Positions 38,953 through 47,535 of a stretch of DNA of 64,000 nt are shown here, one piece after another. The position numbers were made by a program, and so were the translations under genes. Source of the stretch: Levilactobacillus angrenensis. Its GTDB lineage: Bacteria; Bacillota; Bacilli; Lactobacillales; Lactobacillaceae. The DNA is taken from contig NZ_RHOB01000009.1 in the NCBI RefSeq assembly GCF_003946085.1, positions 1 through 64,000 of the forward strand. The letters are read 5' to 3'. The notes below the pieces were generated by a model. That model was not told the origin of the DNA. It searched no databases and was given only the letters and a program-made list of their open reading frames with translations. Numbering within the stretch: position 1 is the first letter of the stretch; each line of letters starts with the position of its first letter.

Positions 38953-39684
38953 TTGCGACCCCGCGGCGTTTCTCATAAAATTGGAGGTGGACCAAAACCA
39001 TTTGATAACATAATCATTGTTGCCAAAGTGGCAAACTACGGGGAAGGAAGTAATCGTATTCTATTCGCAATTCTTTGGCTCATCCTGTGGGGCGCAGCAG
39101 CCTATTGGGCTTTCAAGGGCCCCCGCCGACGTCGTTTACTGGGGAGCGTATTGGTGGGTTTCGCGTTACTAGGCAGCATCGGGGGCCTGGCTGCCAGTCA
39201 TCCCGAGCCCACCGTCAAGACCAAAACGGTTCCCGTCGGCACGCAACGGCTGGCCAAGGCTCAAGCCGAATCACGCCGGCTAGCGGTACTGGTCAGTGAG
39301 CAAACAGCAGCTAGTCAAAAACTCGATGACCAAGCCAGCTCATTGGCTGCTAGCAGTCAGCGCGTAGCCAGCTCCCAAGCGGCCAGCAGTCAATCTGTAG
39401 CTAAGCAAGCGGCTAAAACAGCGGCGGCCAGTCGGCGGGCTAGTCGGTCGGCGCAGACCAGTAGTGCGACCCGTACCAGTCGCACCGCTGCCGCAACTAG
39501 CAGTCAGACCGCAACCAAAGGCGATGTGACGACCGGCCGCGCTGGCAAGATCATTGGCAACAAGAACTCCAAAATTTACCACGTTCCCGGTCAGGCCGGC
39601 TATCACATGAACAGTCGTAATGCCGTTTATTTCCAGACGGAAGCTCAGGCCCAAGCGGCCGGTTACAGAAAGGCGCTACGTTAA
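38953..39684 (+). CDS. Membrane-anchored protein with Ser/Ala/Gln stalk and Ada-like C-terminal domain
   Basis: The conserved part starts around 39028-39070: two membrane segments (AILWLILWGAAAYWAF and LLGSVLVGFALLGSIGGLA), a long low-complexity coiled stretch rich in Ala, Ser, Gln and Arg (about residues 95-190), and a C-terminal Ada-like mini-domain IYHVPGQAGYHMNSRNAVYF...AQAAGYRKA. The true start is unclear: the TTG at 38953 has no spacing for a ribosome site, GTG at 39028 has none either, and GGAGGTGG at 38983 precedes no in-frame start. It is 1 nt upstream of the nuclease gene and probably shares its operon and role. Confidence 0.7.
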   Translation: MRPRGVSHKIGGGPKPFDNIIIVAKVANYGEGSNRILFAILWLILWGAAAYWAFKGPRRRRLLGSVLVGFALLGSIGGLAASHPEPTVKTKTVPVGTQRLAKAQAESRRLAVLVSEQTAASQKLDDQASSLAASSQRVASSQAASSQSVAKQAAKTAAASRRASRSAQTSSATRTSRTAAATSSQTATKGDVTTGRAGKIIGNKNSKIYHVPGQAGYHMNSRNAVYFQTEAQAQAAGYRKALR

Positions 39685-39685
39685 G

Positions 39686-40537
39686 ATGAAAAAATTATTG
39701 ATCAGTACCCTCATCCTACTCACTCTCGGCATGGTCGGCTTAAGTGGTTGCGCACGCAACAATGCCAGCGCGACCGCCAAGCAGACGAGTACCAAGGTCG
39801 TTTACGACCATCAGCCGCAGAAAAAGGCCCAACGACTGGAGCGGCAAAATTCCGCAACGGCCGCTAAGTTGGCAAGTGACCAACAGACCCTCGACCACAA
39901 GCGGGCTAAGCTCAAGCAACGGGCCAAAACGAAGGCCGCTACGCCACGGACGCAGGCCCAACCCGCATTGGCCAACCGGACTTACGCGGGCCAACAGGAA
40001 ATCACGTTGAAGCACAATAACCCTGGCTTTACGACTAAGCAATTGTCTAAGGCTCATGGGGCTTGGCAGACCTATCACGCACTGGACCACTTGAACCGGG
40101 TCACCGGGGCCGCGGCATTGTTGAATCAGTCCCTGATGCCTAGTGCGCAACGCGAAGCCCTGACCGTCGATCCCACCGGTTGGCACAACAAGCGGACGCA
40201 TCACGGCTGGCTTTACAACCGTAGTCATCTCATCGGTTACCAATTTACCGGGCAAAATAACAATCCGAAAAATCTGATGACCGGGACGCGGACGTTGAAC
40301 AATCCCCTAATGTTACACAACGAAATGGACATTGCCACGTACCTCCACGCCAGCGCCAAGCACTACGTTCGTTATACCGTGACCCCGGTCTTCCGGGGCA
40401 ATGAACTGGTCGCGCGCGGTGTTCACATGCGGGCGCAGTCATTGGAATCAAACGCGATTCATTTCAACGTTTACATTTTCAATGTCGAACCGGGTTACAC
40501 GATTGACTACGCCACCGGCTATAGTCACGCTAGTTAA
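39686..40537 (+). CDS. Secreted DNA/RNA non-specific endonuclease (lipoprotein)
   Basis: Extracellular nuclease of the beta-beta-alpha-Me EndA/NucA type, 283 aa. Lipoprotein signal with lipobox LSGC near residue 21, a Gln/Lys/Ala-rich linker to about residue 90, and the nuclease domain with catalytic NRSHLIGYQFTG (the DRGH equivalent), NLMTGTRTLNNP and the metal-site Asn/Glu stretch LMLHNEMD. The ATG follows the previous stop by 1 nt, with its ribosome site inside that gene. Likely roles are nutrient scavenging, biofilm DNA degradation or DNA uptake. Confidence 0.92.
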   Translation: MKKLLISTLILLTLGMVGLSGCARNNASATAKQTSTKVVYDHQPQKKAQRLERQNSATAAKLASDQQTLDHKRAKLKQRAKTKAATPRTQAQPALANRTYAGQQEITLKHNNPGFTTKQLSKAHGAWQTYHALDHLNRVTGAAALLNQSLMPSAQREALTVDPTGWHNKRTHHGWLYNRSHLIGYQFTGQNNNPKNLMTGTRTLNNPLMLHNEMDIATYLHASAKHYVRYTVTPVFRGNELVARGVHMRAQSLESNAIHFNVYIFNVEPGYTIDYATGYSHAS

Positions 40538-40597
40538 CCTCGGTCCAATCCTGAAGACGCTAAAAGCTGAGATTCCCATCCAAGGAGGCGTTTCACC

Positions 40598-40849
40598 ATG
40601 AAAAACCTGCGCAAAGCAGTTGCCATCATTGCCGTCACCTTTACTTTAGGCGGCGTCGTTGAACCACTGACTACCCCCATCCCTGACGCCCAAGCCAAGG
40701 CAGTTAAGGTCTGGATCGCCCCGCACCACGGTCACCGCTACCACTACACCAAGGCCTGTCGCGGCTTGAATCACGCCGGCAAGCTCAAGCACGTAACTAA
40801 AAAATGGGCGAAGCACCATCATTATTCGTTGTGCGGTTGGGAAAAATAA
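40598..40849 (+). CDS. Small secreted His/Cys-rich protein
   Basis: 83 aa. Signal peptide (residues 1-33, cleavage near AQAKA), then a mini-domain with GHRYHYTKACRGLNHA and a C-terminal HHHYSLCGW: Cys 52 and Cys 79 with many His/Lys. This kind of Cys-to-Cys module is often found fused to or next to secreted nucleases. ATG with AAGGAGG upstream; 60 nt after the nuclease gene and followed by a terminator, so third gene of the cassette. Confidence 0.8.
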   Translation: MKNLRKAVAIIAVTFTLGGVVEPLTTPIPDAQAKAVKVWIAPHHGHRYHYTKACRGLNHAGKLKHVTKKWAKHHHYSLCGWEK

Positions 40850-40856
40850 CCGCCAC

Positions 40857-40892
40857 AGGAGTTTGGGATAAACCACCCGAACTCCTTTTTTG
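40857..40892 (+). terminator. Terminator of the nuclease cassette
   Basis: AGGAGTT and AACTCCT arms with inner GGG/CCC pairing and T6, 8 nt after the last stop. Confidence 0.88.
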
Positions 40893-41074
40893 TCTCTGAT
40901 AACCGCCTTCTGTCCCTTGCCTTTTGCTAAAAATGAGGCGCTGGTCTAAAACAACGCTTACTATTTCAGTTGAAAATGCTATACTATTGAGAGATACGAT
41001 TTTCTTAAGATAGCGCGGGAATTTTAAAAGATTTAAACGTAACTTATTTTAGTGAATCTAGAGGTCGACGGAAA

Positions 41075-41437
41075 ATGAAAGAACAAGCACAGGAATTTAC
41101 TGAAACGGATTGGCAACGGGCCCAAACGGCAGTCTTTGATGAGTATGATCTATTCACGAAGCAACTTCACGTGGAGGGGGTAGATTACACGATTCTGCAG
41201 GCTCGCCGCATCGTCATCTACCAGGACTTGGTCGAAGAATGGCGGCATAGTGCCCCGACGCTCAAGGTCGACTTGGAAGACAACGTCCAAGCGCTCACGG
41301 TGTTCGAAGACCTCGCCACGGATGGCAAGAGCCACCTGCTGGACCGGTGTGCCACTAAGATGGAGCAATGGCCGGATTATATCCCCTCACCGCTGACCAT
41401 TTGGTTGGAACTGGCGGAAGATGCTGAGCGAGAATAG
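41075..41437 (+). CDS. Hypothetical acidic protein, 120 aa
   Basis: Unrecognised soluble protein rich in Glu, Asp and Leu, with amphipathic helical stretches (DLVEEWRHSAPTLKVDLED, HLLDRCATKMEQW). No signal peptide or membrane segment. The start is ATG with GAGG about 13 nt upstream. A terminator follows 30 nt later, which supports a real transcription unit. Confidence 0.65.
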   Translation: MKEQAQEFTETDWQRAQTAVFDEYDLFTKQLHVEGVDYTILQARRIVIYQDLVEEWRHSAPTLKVDLEDNVQALTVFEDLATDGKSHLLDRCATKMEQWPDYIPSPLTIWLELAEDAERE

Positions 41438-41465
41438 TTTGGCGGATAATTAATTAAGAATCTTA

Positions 41466-41491
41466 CGGTCAGCGGCAACGCTGACTTTTTG
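41466..41491 (+). terminator. Terminator of the 41075 gene
   Basis: GTCAGCG and CGCTGAC arms with a GCAA tetraloop, then TTTTTG. Confidence 0.85.
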
Positions 41492-41495
41492 CATA

Positions 41496-41538
41496 AAAGG
41501 ACCAGGATGACGTTCACCGCCATCCCGGTCCTTTTTTC
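41496..41538 (-). terminator. Terminator of the 41538 gene
   Basis: AAAGGACC...GGATG and CATCC...GGTCC arms with T/A runs on both sides; bidirectional. Confidence 0.8.
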
Positions 41539-41786
41539 TAGACCTGTACCCGGACCCCCAGGTCAATCAGTTCTAAATCTTCTAATTTATTCAGTCGCAG
41601 CGCCACTTCTTGCGGTGACATCGGCAGTTCCCCAGCTGGAATCACACAATCATTCGTCCATGACCAGTTACATATCCGCTCCAATAATTCGATATCCGTA
41701 TCGTCCAGGTCATCAATCACTTTGGCTAAATGGTCCAAAAAACCAATCGGTCCGTTATGAAATTGAAACGCCAATCCTTTAGTCAT
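41538..41786 (-). CDS. Hypothetical acidic protein, 82 aa
   Basis: Unrecognised small protein with FLDHLAKVIDDLDDTDIELL and LPMSPQEVALRLNKLEDLEL helices. The ATG at 41786 has AGGGGGAG upstream; an N-terminal extension of 20 residues is rejected for lack of a site. The stop lies inside the terminator hairpin. Confidence 0.65.
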   Translation of the reverse strand: MTKGLAFQFHNGPIGFLDHLAKVIDDLDDTDIELLERICNWSWTNDCVIPAGELPMSPQEVALRLNKLEDLELIDLGVRVQV

Positions 41787-41949
41787 TGGGTACTCCCCCT
41801 TCAACAACACGAGCCAGCAGTTATAAAGATACTGGTAGCGTACCACCGAAGAGCCCTGCCCTGCACGCGCTGGGGCTTGGCTGGATAGGTTGATTTCTGA
41901 ACGAACGGGGAAATAATTGCGAAGCGTTCACTAATAGAAAAATCTTAAT

Positions 41950-42186
41950 TTAAAACCAGGCAATCGTATACTGCTTAGGAAATTCGTCAGCTTTCCCCAT
42001 TTTGAATAACGCAAACCTAAGCTGAGAGTGATACATTTTAGCGTATTCATCAATTAGTCGAGAATTGAATTTTATCGCAGCCCTACTTCGACTGTACATC
42101 ACAATCTCTGTTTGCTCCTCATCTTCAACCTGAGACTTAAATTCCACGATATCACCATCATCTGAAAGCTGCCAAAGCCTAATCAC
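41950..42186 (-). CDS. Hypothetical protein, 78 aa, AT-rich
   Basis: Unrecognised. Starts with GTG at 42186, with AGAGGG upstream. IRLWQLSDDGDIVEFKSQVE and a Tyr/Phe-rich tail. Base composition is visibly more AT-rich than its neighbours, and it sits beside a decayed hicB, so it may be acquired DNA. Confidence 0.5.
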   Translation of the reverse strand: MIRLWQLSDDGDIVEFKSQVEDEEQTEIVMYSRSRAAIKFNSRLIDEYAKMYHSQLRFALFKMGKADEFPKQYTIAWF

Positions 42187-42258
42187 TGGTCATCCCTCTT
42201 TTCATTTTTCTCAAAGCATCCTTTTACTCATAAATAGTTCATCGATCACTATGTGAAA

Positions 42259-42650
42259 TTACACTTCTAGTTTTGCTCGCACCGTTTCCGTCAGCAACTG
42301 CGAAACGCTTATTTTCCGCTTCTTAACCACCACATCCAGGTATTCAGGAATCGTCACGTTCTTGCGCACCGCCCATGAACACTTGATTTGAAATTCAGCT
42401 AAGTCGACAGAATTGTGGACCTAGGATTCGCCGTCCTTTAAGGCAACATTTTTTTTTGGGGGGCTGATGGCTTAGGATATTCCGTTTAGTCTTCCAGCAA
42501 GTTACCAATCAAATCCTCAGTCATAGTTACGGTATCTAAGGCGTCATTACCTTGGGTGAAGCCATCCGGAAGATTGGGAAGCCGACCAAAAATATAATCC
42601 CCGTCTCGGCTAAAAATATCCGGATAAATTGCCTTTTTTTATATCGTCAA
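42259..42650 (-). pseudogene. hicB: Decayed HicB-family antitoxin
   Basis: Minus-strand remnants of a HicB antitoxin. A TTG with AAGGAG upstream (42652-42657) opens a frame stopped by TAA at codon 4. The same frame continues AIYPDIFSRDGDYIFGRLP and DGFTQGNDALDTV, the HicB N-terminal fold, to a second TAA at 42486-42488. An A9 run (42449-42457) marks a frameshift; another frame then gives NVALKDGES, a TAG (42421-42423), and the C-terminal RHH-type part VRKNVTIPEYLDVVVKKRK with SVSQLLTETVRAKLEV. No HicA toxin gene is seen nearby. Gene order would have put hicA upstream, where only AT-rich sequence remains. Confidence 0.75.
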
Positions 42651-42743
42651 TCTCCTTAAACGTAGACGAGCCACATGAAAAGTTTCTACGTACCACAACC
42701 TTGAGATAATGATCTATCATTAATTAATTTACGTGGGAAAAGC

Positions 42744-42794
42744 ACAAAAAGCGCCACCCATCAGGCATTATATAACTACCCAACACGTGGCGCA
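42744..42794 (-). terminator. lepA terminator
   Basis: GCGCCAC and GTGGCGC arms with a long loop, TTTTTG after it on the minus strand, 23 nt past the lepA stop. Confidence 0.78.
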
Positions 42795-42816
42795 AACGCT
42801 GATACATCAACGTTTT

Positions 42817-44649
42817 TTATTTCGTTTCATCCTCATCAGTCTTCAAAACAGCCATGAATGCTTCCTGCGGGATATCCACTTTCCCCACAGCCTTCATGCG
42901 TTTCTTCCCAACTTTTTGCTTCTCCAGCAATTTCATCCGCCGGGTACGGTCACCACCGTAGAGCTTGGCGGTCACGTCCTTCCGGTAGGCCTTGATCGTG
43001 GTTCTGGCAATGATCTTAGCGCCGATAGCGGCTTGAACCGGGATTTCGAAGTTTTGGCGAGGAATGATGCCCTTCAGCCGGGAAGCAATCTCGCGGCCCC
43101 GTTGTGCGGCGAAGGTCCGGTGCGCAATGAAGCTCAGGGCATCGACCTTGTCGCCGTTCAGCAGGATATCAATTTTGACCAGGTCGGCTTCTTGGTAGCC
43201 ACTGCGTTCATAATCCAGTGAAGCGTAACCCCGCGTGCTGGATTTTAATTTATCAAAGAAGTCAAAGATGATTTCTGACAGCGGCATGTTGTAAATGATG
43301 TTGACCCGGTAATCGTCCAGGTACTCCATCGTCAGGAATTGCCCCCGACGGTGTTGGCACAGCTCCATGACCGCGCCCACGTACTCATTAGGCGCCATGA
43401 TGGTCGCCTTGACGATGGGCTCTTCGATACGCTTGATTGCTGAAGCTTCCGGCATTTCCGCCGGGTTTTCGACCTCCGTCATCCCCCCGTCCGTCAAGTA
43501 CGCATGGTACGTTACTGATGGTGCCGTGGTGATCAGGTCCAAATTGAATTCGCGTTCCAGCCGTTCCTGGATGACGTCCATGTGGAGCATCCCCAAGAAC
43601 CCGCACCGGAACCCGAACCCTAAGGCCTGCGAAGCTTCGGGTTCAAATTCCAAGGCGGCATCGTTCAACTTCAACTTTTCCAAGGCTTCTCGCAAATCGT
43701 TCAGCTTGGCGTTGTCGGTGGGATAGAGTCCGGCGTAGACCATGGGACTCATTTCCCGGTAACCGGGGAGCGCCTTTTCGGCTGGGTCTTCGGCATTGGT
43801 GACAGTATCCCCGACCCGGGTATCCGTGATGTCCTTGATGCTGGCCGTGATGTAACCCACGTCACCGGCAATCAGGTAGTCCCGCGAAATTGGCTTGGGT
43901 GAGTTGACCCCGACTTCGGTGACTTCGTATTCACTGCCGCTGTTCATCAGCCGAATCTTATCGCCTGGTTGAACGGTACCTTCAAAGAGCCGCACGCTCA
44001 AAACGACCCCGCGGTAATCATCGTAAACGGAATCAAAGACCAGGGCCTTCAACGGTGCGTCCAACTGACCCGTTGGTGCCGGAACCTTGTGGACAATCTG
44101 TTCCAACAGTTCTGGAATCCCGATACCCTGCTTGGCACTGGCCAAGACGGCGTCGGAGGCATCTAAGCCAATCACGTCTTCGATTTCTTTTTTGACCTTA
44201 TCCGGGTCCGCTGCTGGCAAGTCAATCTTATTGACGACCGGCACGATTTCCAGGTCATCATCTAACGCCAGGTACACGTTGGCCAGCGTCTGGGCTTCGA
44301 CCCCTTGGGCAGCATCGACGACCAAGATGGCCCCTTCACAGGCGGCCAGGCTCCGTGAGACCTCATAAGAGAAGTCGACGTGGCCGGGAGTATCAATCAG
44401 GTGAAATTCATAGTCGTGGCCGTCCTTGGCGTGATACGTCAATTCAACCGCGTTTAATTTAATGGTAATACCGCGTTCACGCTCAAGGTCCATGTTATCC
44501 AACACTTGATCTTGCATGTCGCGTTTGGAGATGGTATCGGTCAATTCCAAGATTCGGTCCGCAATCGTGGACTTTCCGTGGTCAATGTGCGCCACAATGG
44601 AAAAATTCCGAATATATTTTTGATGGTTTTTTAATTTCTCAAGATCCAT
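42817..44649 (-). CDS. lepA: Elongation factor 4 (ribosomal back-translocase)
   Basis: Translational GTPase LepA, 610 aa. G domain with [30 protein letters not shown] and NKIDLPAAD; domains II and III; the LepA-specific C-terminal domain ends [22 protein letters not shown]. The ATG has a TAGGAAA site upstream. It stands between the dlt operon terminator and its own terminator, so it is monocistronic. Confidence 0.97.
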   Translation of the reverse strand: MDLEKLKNHQKYIRNFSIVAHIDHGKSTIADRILELTDTISKRDMQDQVLDNMDLERERGITIKLNAVELTYHAKDGHDYEFHLIDTPGHVDFSYEVSRSLAACEGAILVVDAAQGVEAQTLANVYLALDDDLEIVPVVNKIDLPAADPDKVKKEIEDVIGLDASDAVLASAKQGIGIPELLEQIVHKVPAPTGQLDAPLKALVFDSVYDDYRGVVLSVRLFEGTVQPGDKIRLMNSGSEYEVTEVGVNSPKPISRDYLIAGDVGYITASIKDITDTRVGDTVTNAEDPAEKALPGYREMSPMVYAGLYPTDNAKLNDLREALEKLKLNDAALEFEPEASQALGFGFRCGFLGMLHMDVIQERLEREFNLDLITTAPSVTYHAYLTDGGMTEVENPAEMPEASAIKRIEEPIVKATIMAPNEYVGAVMELCQHRRGQFLTMEYLDDYRVNIIYNMPLSEIIFDFFDKLKSSTRGYASLDYERSGYQEADLVKIDILLNGDKVDALSFIAHRTFAAQRGREIASRLKGIIPRQNFEIPVQAAIGAKIIARTTIKAYRKDVTAKLYGGDRTRRMKLLEKQKVGKKRMKAVGKVDIPQEAFMAVLKTDEDETK

Positions 44650-44714
44650 GTTGATTTCCTACTTTCTTAAACGCCATTCTTGACAATTATACCAACCATC
44701 TTGGCGAAGCACAA

Positions 44715-44753
44715 ACTAAAAGCAGGTCCCCGCTTACGAGAAGGCCTGCTTCG
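44715..44753 (-). terminator. dlt operon terminator
   Basis: AAGCAGG and CCTGCTT arms with inner pairing, TTTTAGTTT on the minus strand, just past the dltD stop. Confidence 0.75.
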
Positions 44754-44758
44754 TTGGG

Positions 44759-46048
44759 CTATTTGGTTTCTGCTGCGTATTGTTGCAAATCAGTTGGCGC
44801 TAAGTTCTGCCACTTGGTGGAATAGAACTTATCACTGATGGTGTAGTGGGGTTGCTTTTGGGTCTTGCTCAAGAACGGATTGACCCGTTGATCAACGGCC
44901 AACCACCCGCGCCAGCCCAAGTGAATCGTGTCGGTCATGAAATATGGCACGTTCCCCTTGTTGCTGAGGTCAACGATGTTGTTGAACCCTTGCGATTGCA
45001 GTTGATAGTGAATCTTCTGATCAAATTGCTTGAGCATCGTGGCTGATAAGCCCGTGTACTTCTGCCATTTGCCATTGATTGGCGGAATGATGAACAGTAC
45101 ATTGGTGTGCAGCCGGGCGAATTGATCCAAACATAACTGGAAGTCAGCGAACTCAGGCGACTTCGTGTAGGACAAGTCCTTTTGGAAGTTCTTGAGCTTA
45201 CCCGTCTTCAGTTCCTTTTGTAACCCTTGATGGTAAAATTTATCGCTAATGTGGAATCGGTTATCACTCGTAGCGGCCTTTCCTAACCGACCGCCCAGTG
45301 CATCCAGTGCCGAGTAGGAATAATGAGTGGGTAACTGCTTGGCTTGCTGGTTCACTCGGTTCAGGTTTTGCGATGGTAAGTCAATGCCAGAGAAGAACTG
45401 ATCTTCTTGCGTCAACATATTCTTACGCGTCTGCAGGTAGAAATGCTGGAAGTCCGTCAGTTTTTCACCCTTAGCCACCCGTTGCAGGGAAGCGTAAATG
45501 AAGTGATCGGACTTGGCTACCGGCATCTGTAAGAGTCGCTGAGCCGCATACTGATCAATCGCATCGTGGCGGAAGTGGGTCAACCACTCGGCCGTCTGCA
45601 ATTGAGAGTAGTAGAACCCAAACGCATCCTTACGCGTCCCGTCCTTCACGAACCATTGGGGTGAAATCACGAAGACCGCTTTTTTATTGCGCAGTTCCCC
45701 TTGGATGTTTTGCATCACAAAGTACTGCGTCAATGATTGCGAACCCCGCGCTCCCAACAGGAACGGACGGTATGAACGCCGGTACTTTTGTGCCAGGACG
45801 GACGGATGCATGGGATCGATTCGTGACCACTCGGAAGACCCGAAGAACGGCACGTACCCGTCCTTTAACGCCTCTTCCTTCATGTGCTTGCCCCGTAAAA
45901 CGTTGGGCGATAAGGAGACGGCGGCTTGCCGCTCCTGAGCCGCGCTCACGTGGCTAAAGCCGAAGGTCACGGGCATGGCTAGCACCGCAAAAACCAGAAT
46001 TGCCGCGAGTATTAACGGACCAAAGATCCGTAGTAAACGCTTTGCCAT
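44759..46048 (-). CDS. dltD: D-alanyl-lipoteichoic acid biosynthesis protein DltD
   Basis: Membrane-anchored extracytoplasmic SGNH-like protein that completes D-Ala transfer to lipoteichoic acid. 429 aa. One N-terminal membrane segment (residues 8-28); FFGSSEWSRIDPMHPS holds the nucleophile Ser region; the C-terminal DTIHLGWRGWLAVD supplies the Asp/His. It starts 3 nt after dltC and is last in dltXABCD. Confidence 0.96.
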   Translation of the reverse strand: MAKRLLRIFGPLILAAILVFAVLAMPVTFGFSHVSAAQERQAAVSLSPNVLRGKHMKEEALKDGYVPFFGSSEWSRIDPMHPSVLAQKYRRSYRPFLLGARGSQSLTQYFVMQNIQGELRNKKAVFVISPQWFVKDGTRKDAFGFYYSQLQTAEWLTHFRHDAIDQYAAQRLLQMPVAKSDHFIYASLQRVAKGEKLTDFQHFYLQTRKNMLTQEDQFFSGIDLPSQNLNRVNQQAKQLPTHYSYSALDALGGRLGKAATSDNRFHISDKFYHQGLQKELKTGKLKNFQKDLSYTKSPEFADFQLCLDQFARLHTNVLFIIPPINGKWQKYTGLSATMLKQFDQKIHYQLQSQGFNNIVDLSNKGNVPYFMTDTIHLGWRGWLAVDQRVNPFLSKTQKQPHYTISDKFYSTKWQNLAPTDLQQYAAETK

Positions 46049-46051
46049 TGG

Positions 46052-46285
46052 CTAGGCCAGGCTTTCGACTTTCGCGATGATCTTGTTGGGCGTGTCCCAC
46101 TCTGACCGCTCAAATTCAGAAACGGGCACGTTGACCCCTAATTGGCTTTGCAGTTGTAATAACAGTTGGACAGACCCCATGGAGTCCATCAGGCCACTGT
46201 CGAACAGGTTGTCGTCCATTGCCCCGCTGACGTCGCTCCCCGTTAAGTCGTTTAAAATGTCCAATACAGTTTGTTTGATATCCAT
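46052..46285 (-). CDS. dltC: D-alanine carrier protein DltC
   Basis: Acyl-carrier-like protein of 77 aa that carries D-Ala as a thioester on phosphopantetheine. The attachment Ser is in LMDSMGSVQ near residue 35. The ATG has AGGGGG upstream. It lies between dltB (41-nt gap) and dltD. Confidence 0.97.
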   Translation of the reverse strand: MDIKQTVLDILNDLTGSDVSGAMDDNLFDSGLMDSMGSVQLLLQLQSQLGVNVPVSEFERSEWDTPNKIIAKVESLA

Positions 46286-46326
46286 GATAATTTCCCCCTA
46301 AATGAAATTGAAATCCCTATTCTTAA

Positions 46327-47535
46327 TTAGTGAAACCATAATTTATCCAGCAGACCTGAGAAAATCAGGAAGCTGAAGCAGACCATGTTCGCCGTCAAGA
46401 AGATGGCAAACACTTGCGTAAAGCCATTGTGTGGCACGCTGGCCCGGTGCTTTTTCTTGTAACGCAACCAAGTATCATTGATGACCAAGGCGCACCCGTG
46501 GAACAAGCCGTACGTGATGTAATACCACGTGACCCCGTGCCAGAACCCCATGACCAACATGTTGATGATATAAGTGACGTTAGCCGTGGTGGTTGGCTTT
46601 TTGAAGATCTTGTGTTTCATGAACCAAAAGACCAGTCGCATATAGATGAAGTCCCGGAACCAGAAGGACAACGTAATGTGCCAACGATTCCAGAAGTCCT
46701 TGATGTTCGGTGAACGCCAGGGTTGCTTGAAGTTCATTGGCGTGGCAATGCCCATAATGTAAGACGTTCCCACGGCGAACAATGAGTATCCGGCGAAGTC
46801 AAAGAACAAGTCGGCACTGTAAGCGTACATGTACCCGAGCACTGGCCAGGATAGATCCAAGAAGCCCCCGCGAGCATGCATCGCCATCAGCTGAAGTTTC
46901 GGCATCAACATCGTGCCAAAGTAGTAAGCTAAGATAAACTTATACAAGAACCCGACGAAGATGTAGCGAATCCCCTTTTGGACCATCCCCAGGTATTTCT
47001 CCCGGTCCGGCACCGAGCGGTAATCGGCTTCAAAACGCCGGTACCGGTCAATCGGTCCAGATGAGATAGTCGGGAAGAACAGCATGAACTGCAGGAAGGT
47101 CATGACTTGATAATCCTTCAGCGTGCCATCCCGCGTTTCCATCATGGTCTGGACCGCCCGGAACGTCAGGTAACTGATCCCCAGGAAGCCAATCAGCGAC
47201 GCCTGGCCATTTTCGACGGCCGGTGTGACTTTCACGACCGCCAATGGCGCGATGGCCAGAATCACCATCAAGTAAAATATCGGCCCGGAATTTTGGTGCT
47301 TCCGGTAAACGGCATACCCCCAAGTCAACGCCACTTCGTACAAAATGTAGATGATCAAGGCCACCCCTTGCGTCCACTTGGGACCGCCAAAGGTTAAGAC
47401 CAGAAAGAAGATTGAGATCAACGTTTCGTACAGGCGTGACCGTTTGCCGTACAGAAGACCAATCATCAGTGGCAGTAACGCCACGCCCAACAAGGCGAAA
47501 TACGTTGGGTTGCCGTACGGTTCAAATGACAACAT
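46327..47535 (-). CDS. dltB: D-alanyl transfer protein DltB (MBOAT family)
   Basis: Membrane O-acyltransferase passing D-Ala from DltC across the membrane. 402 aa with about 11 membrane segments. The MBOAT His lies in MGFWHGVTWYYITYG, and NRWHITLSFWFRDFIY is conserved. The ATG overlaps the dltA stop as TAATG. Confidence 0.97.
   Translation of the reverse strand: MLSFEPYGNPTYFALLGVALLPLMIGLLYGKRSRLYETLISIFFLVLTFGGPKWTQGVALIIYILYEVALTWGYAVYRKHQNSGPIFYLMVILAIAPLAVVKVTPAVENGQASLIGFLGISYLTFRAVQTMMETRDGTLKDYQVMTFLQFMLFFPTISSGPIDRYRRFEADYRSVPDREKYLGMVQKGIRYIFVGFLYKFILAYYFGTMLMPKLQLMAMHARGGFLDLSWPVLGYMYAYSADLFFDFAGYSLFAVGTSYIMGIATPMNFKQPWRSPNIKDFWNRWHITLSFWFRDFIYMRLVFWFMKHKIFKKPTTTANVTYIINMLVMGFWHGVTWYYITYGLFHGCALVINDTWLRYKKKHRASVPHNGFTQVFAIFLTANMVCFSFLIFSGLLDKLWFH

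Noticed and set aside
42733-43221. Plus-strand frame of 162 codons opposite lepA
   Set aside because: Antisense shadow of a well-conserved gene, with no ribosome site.
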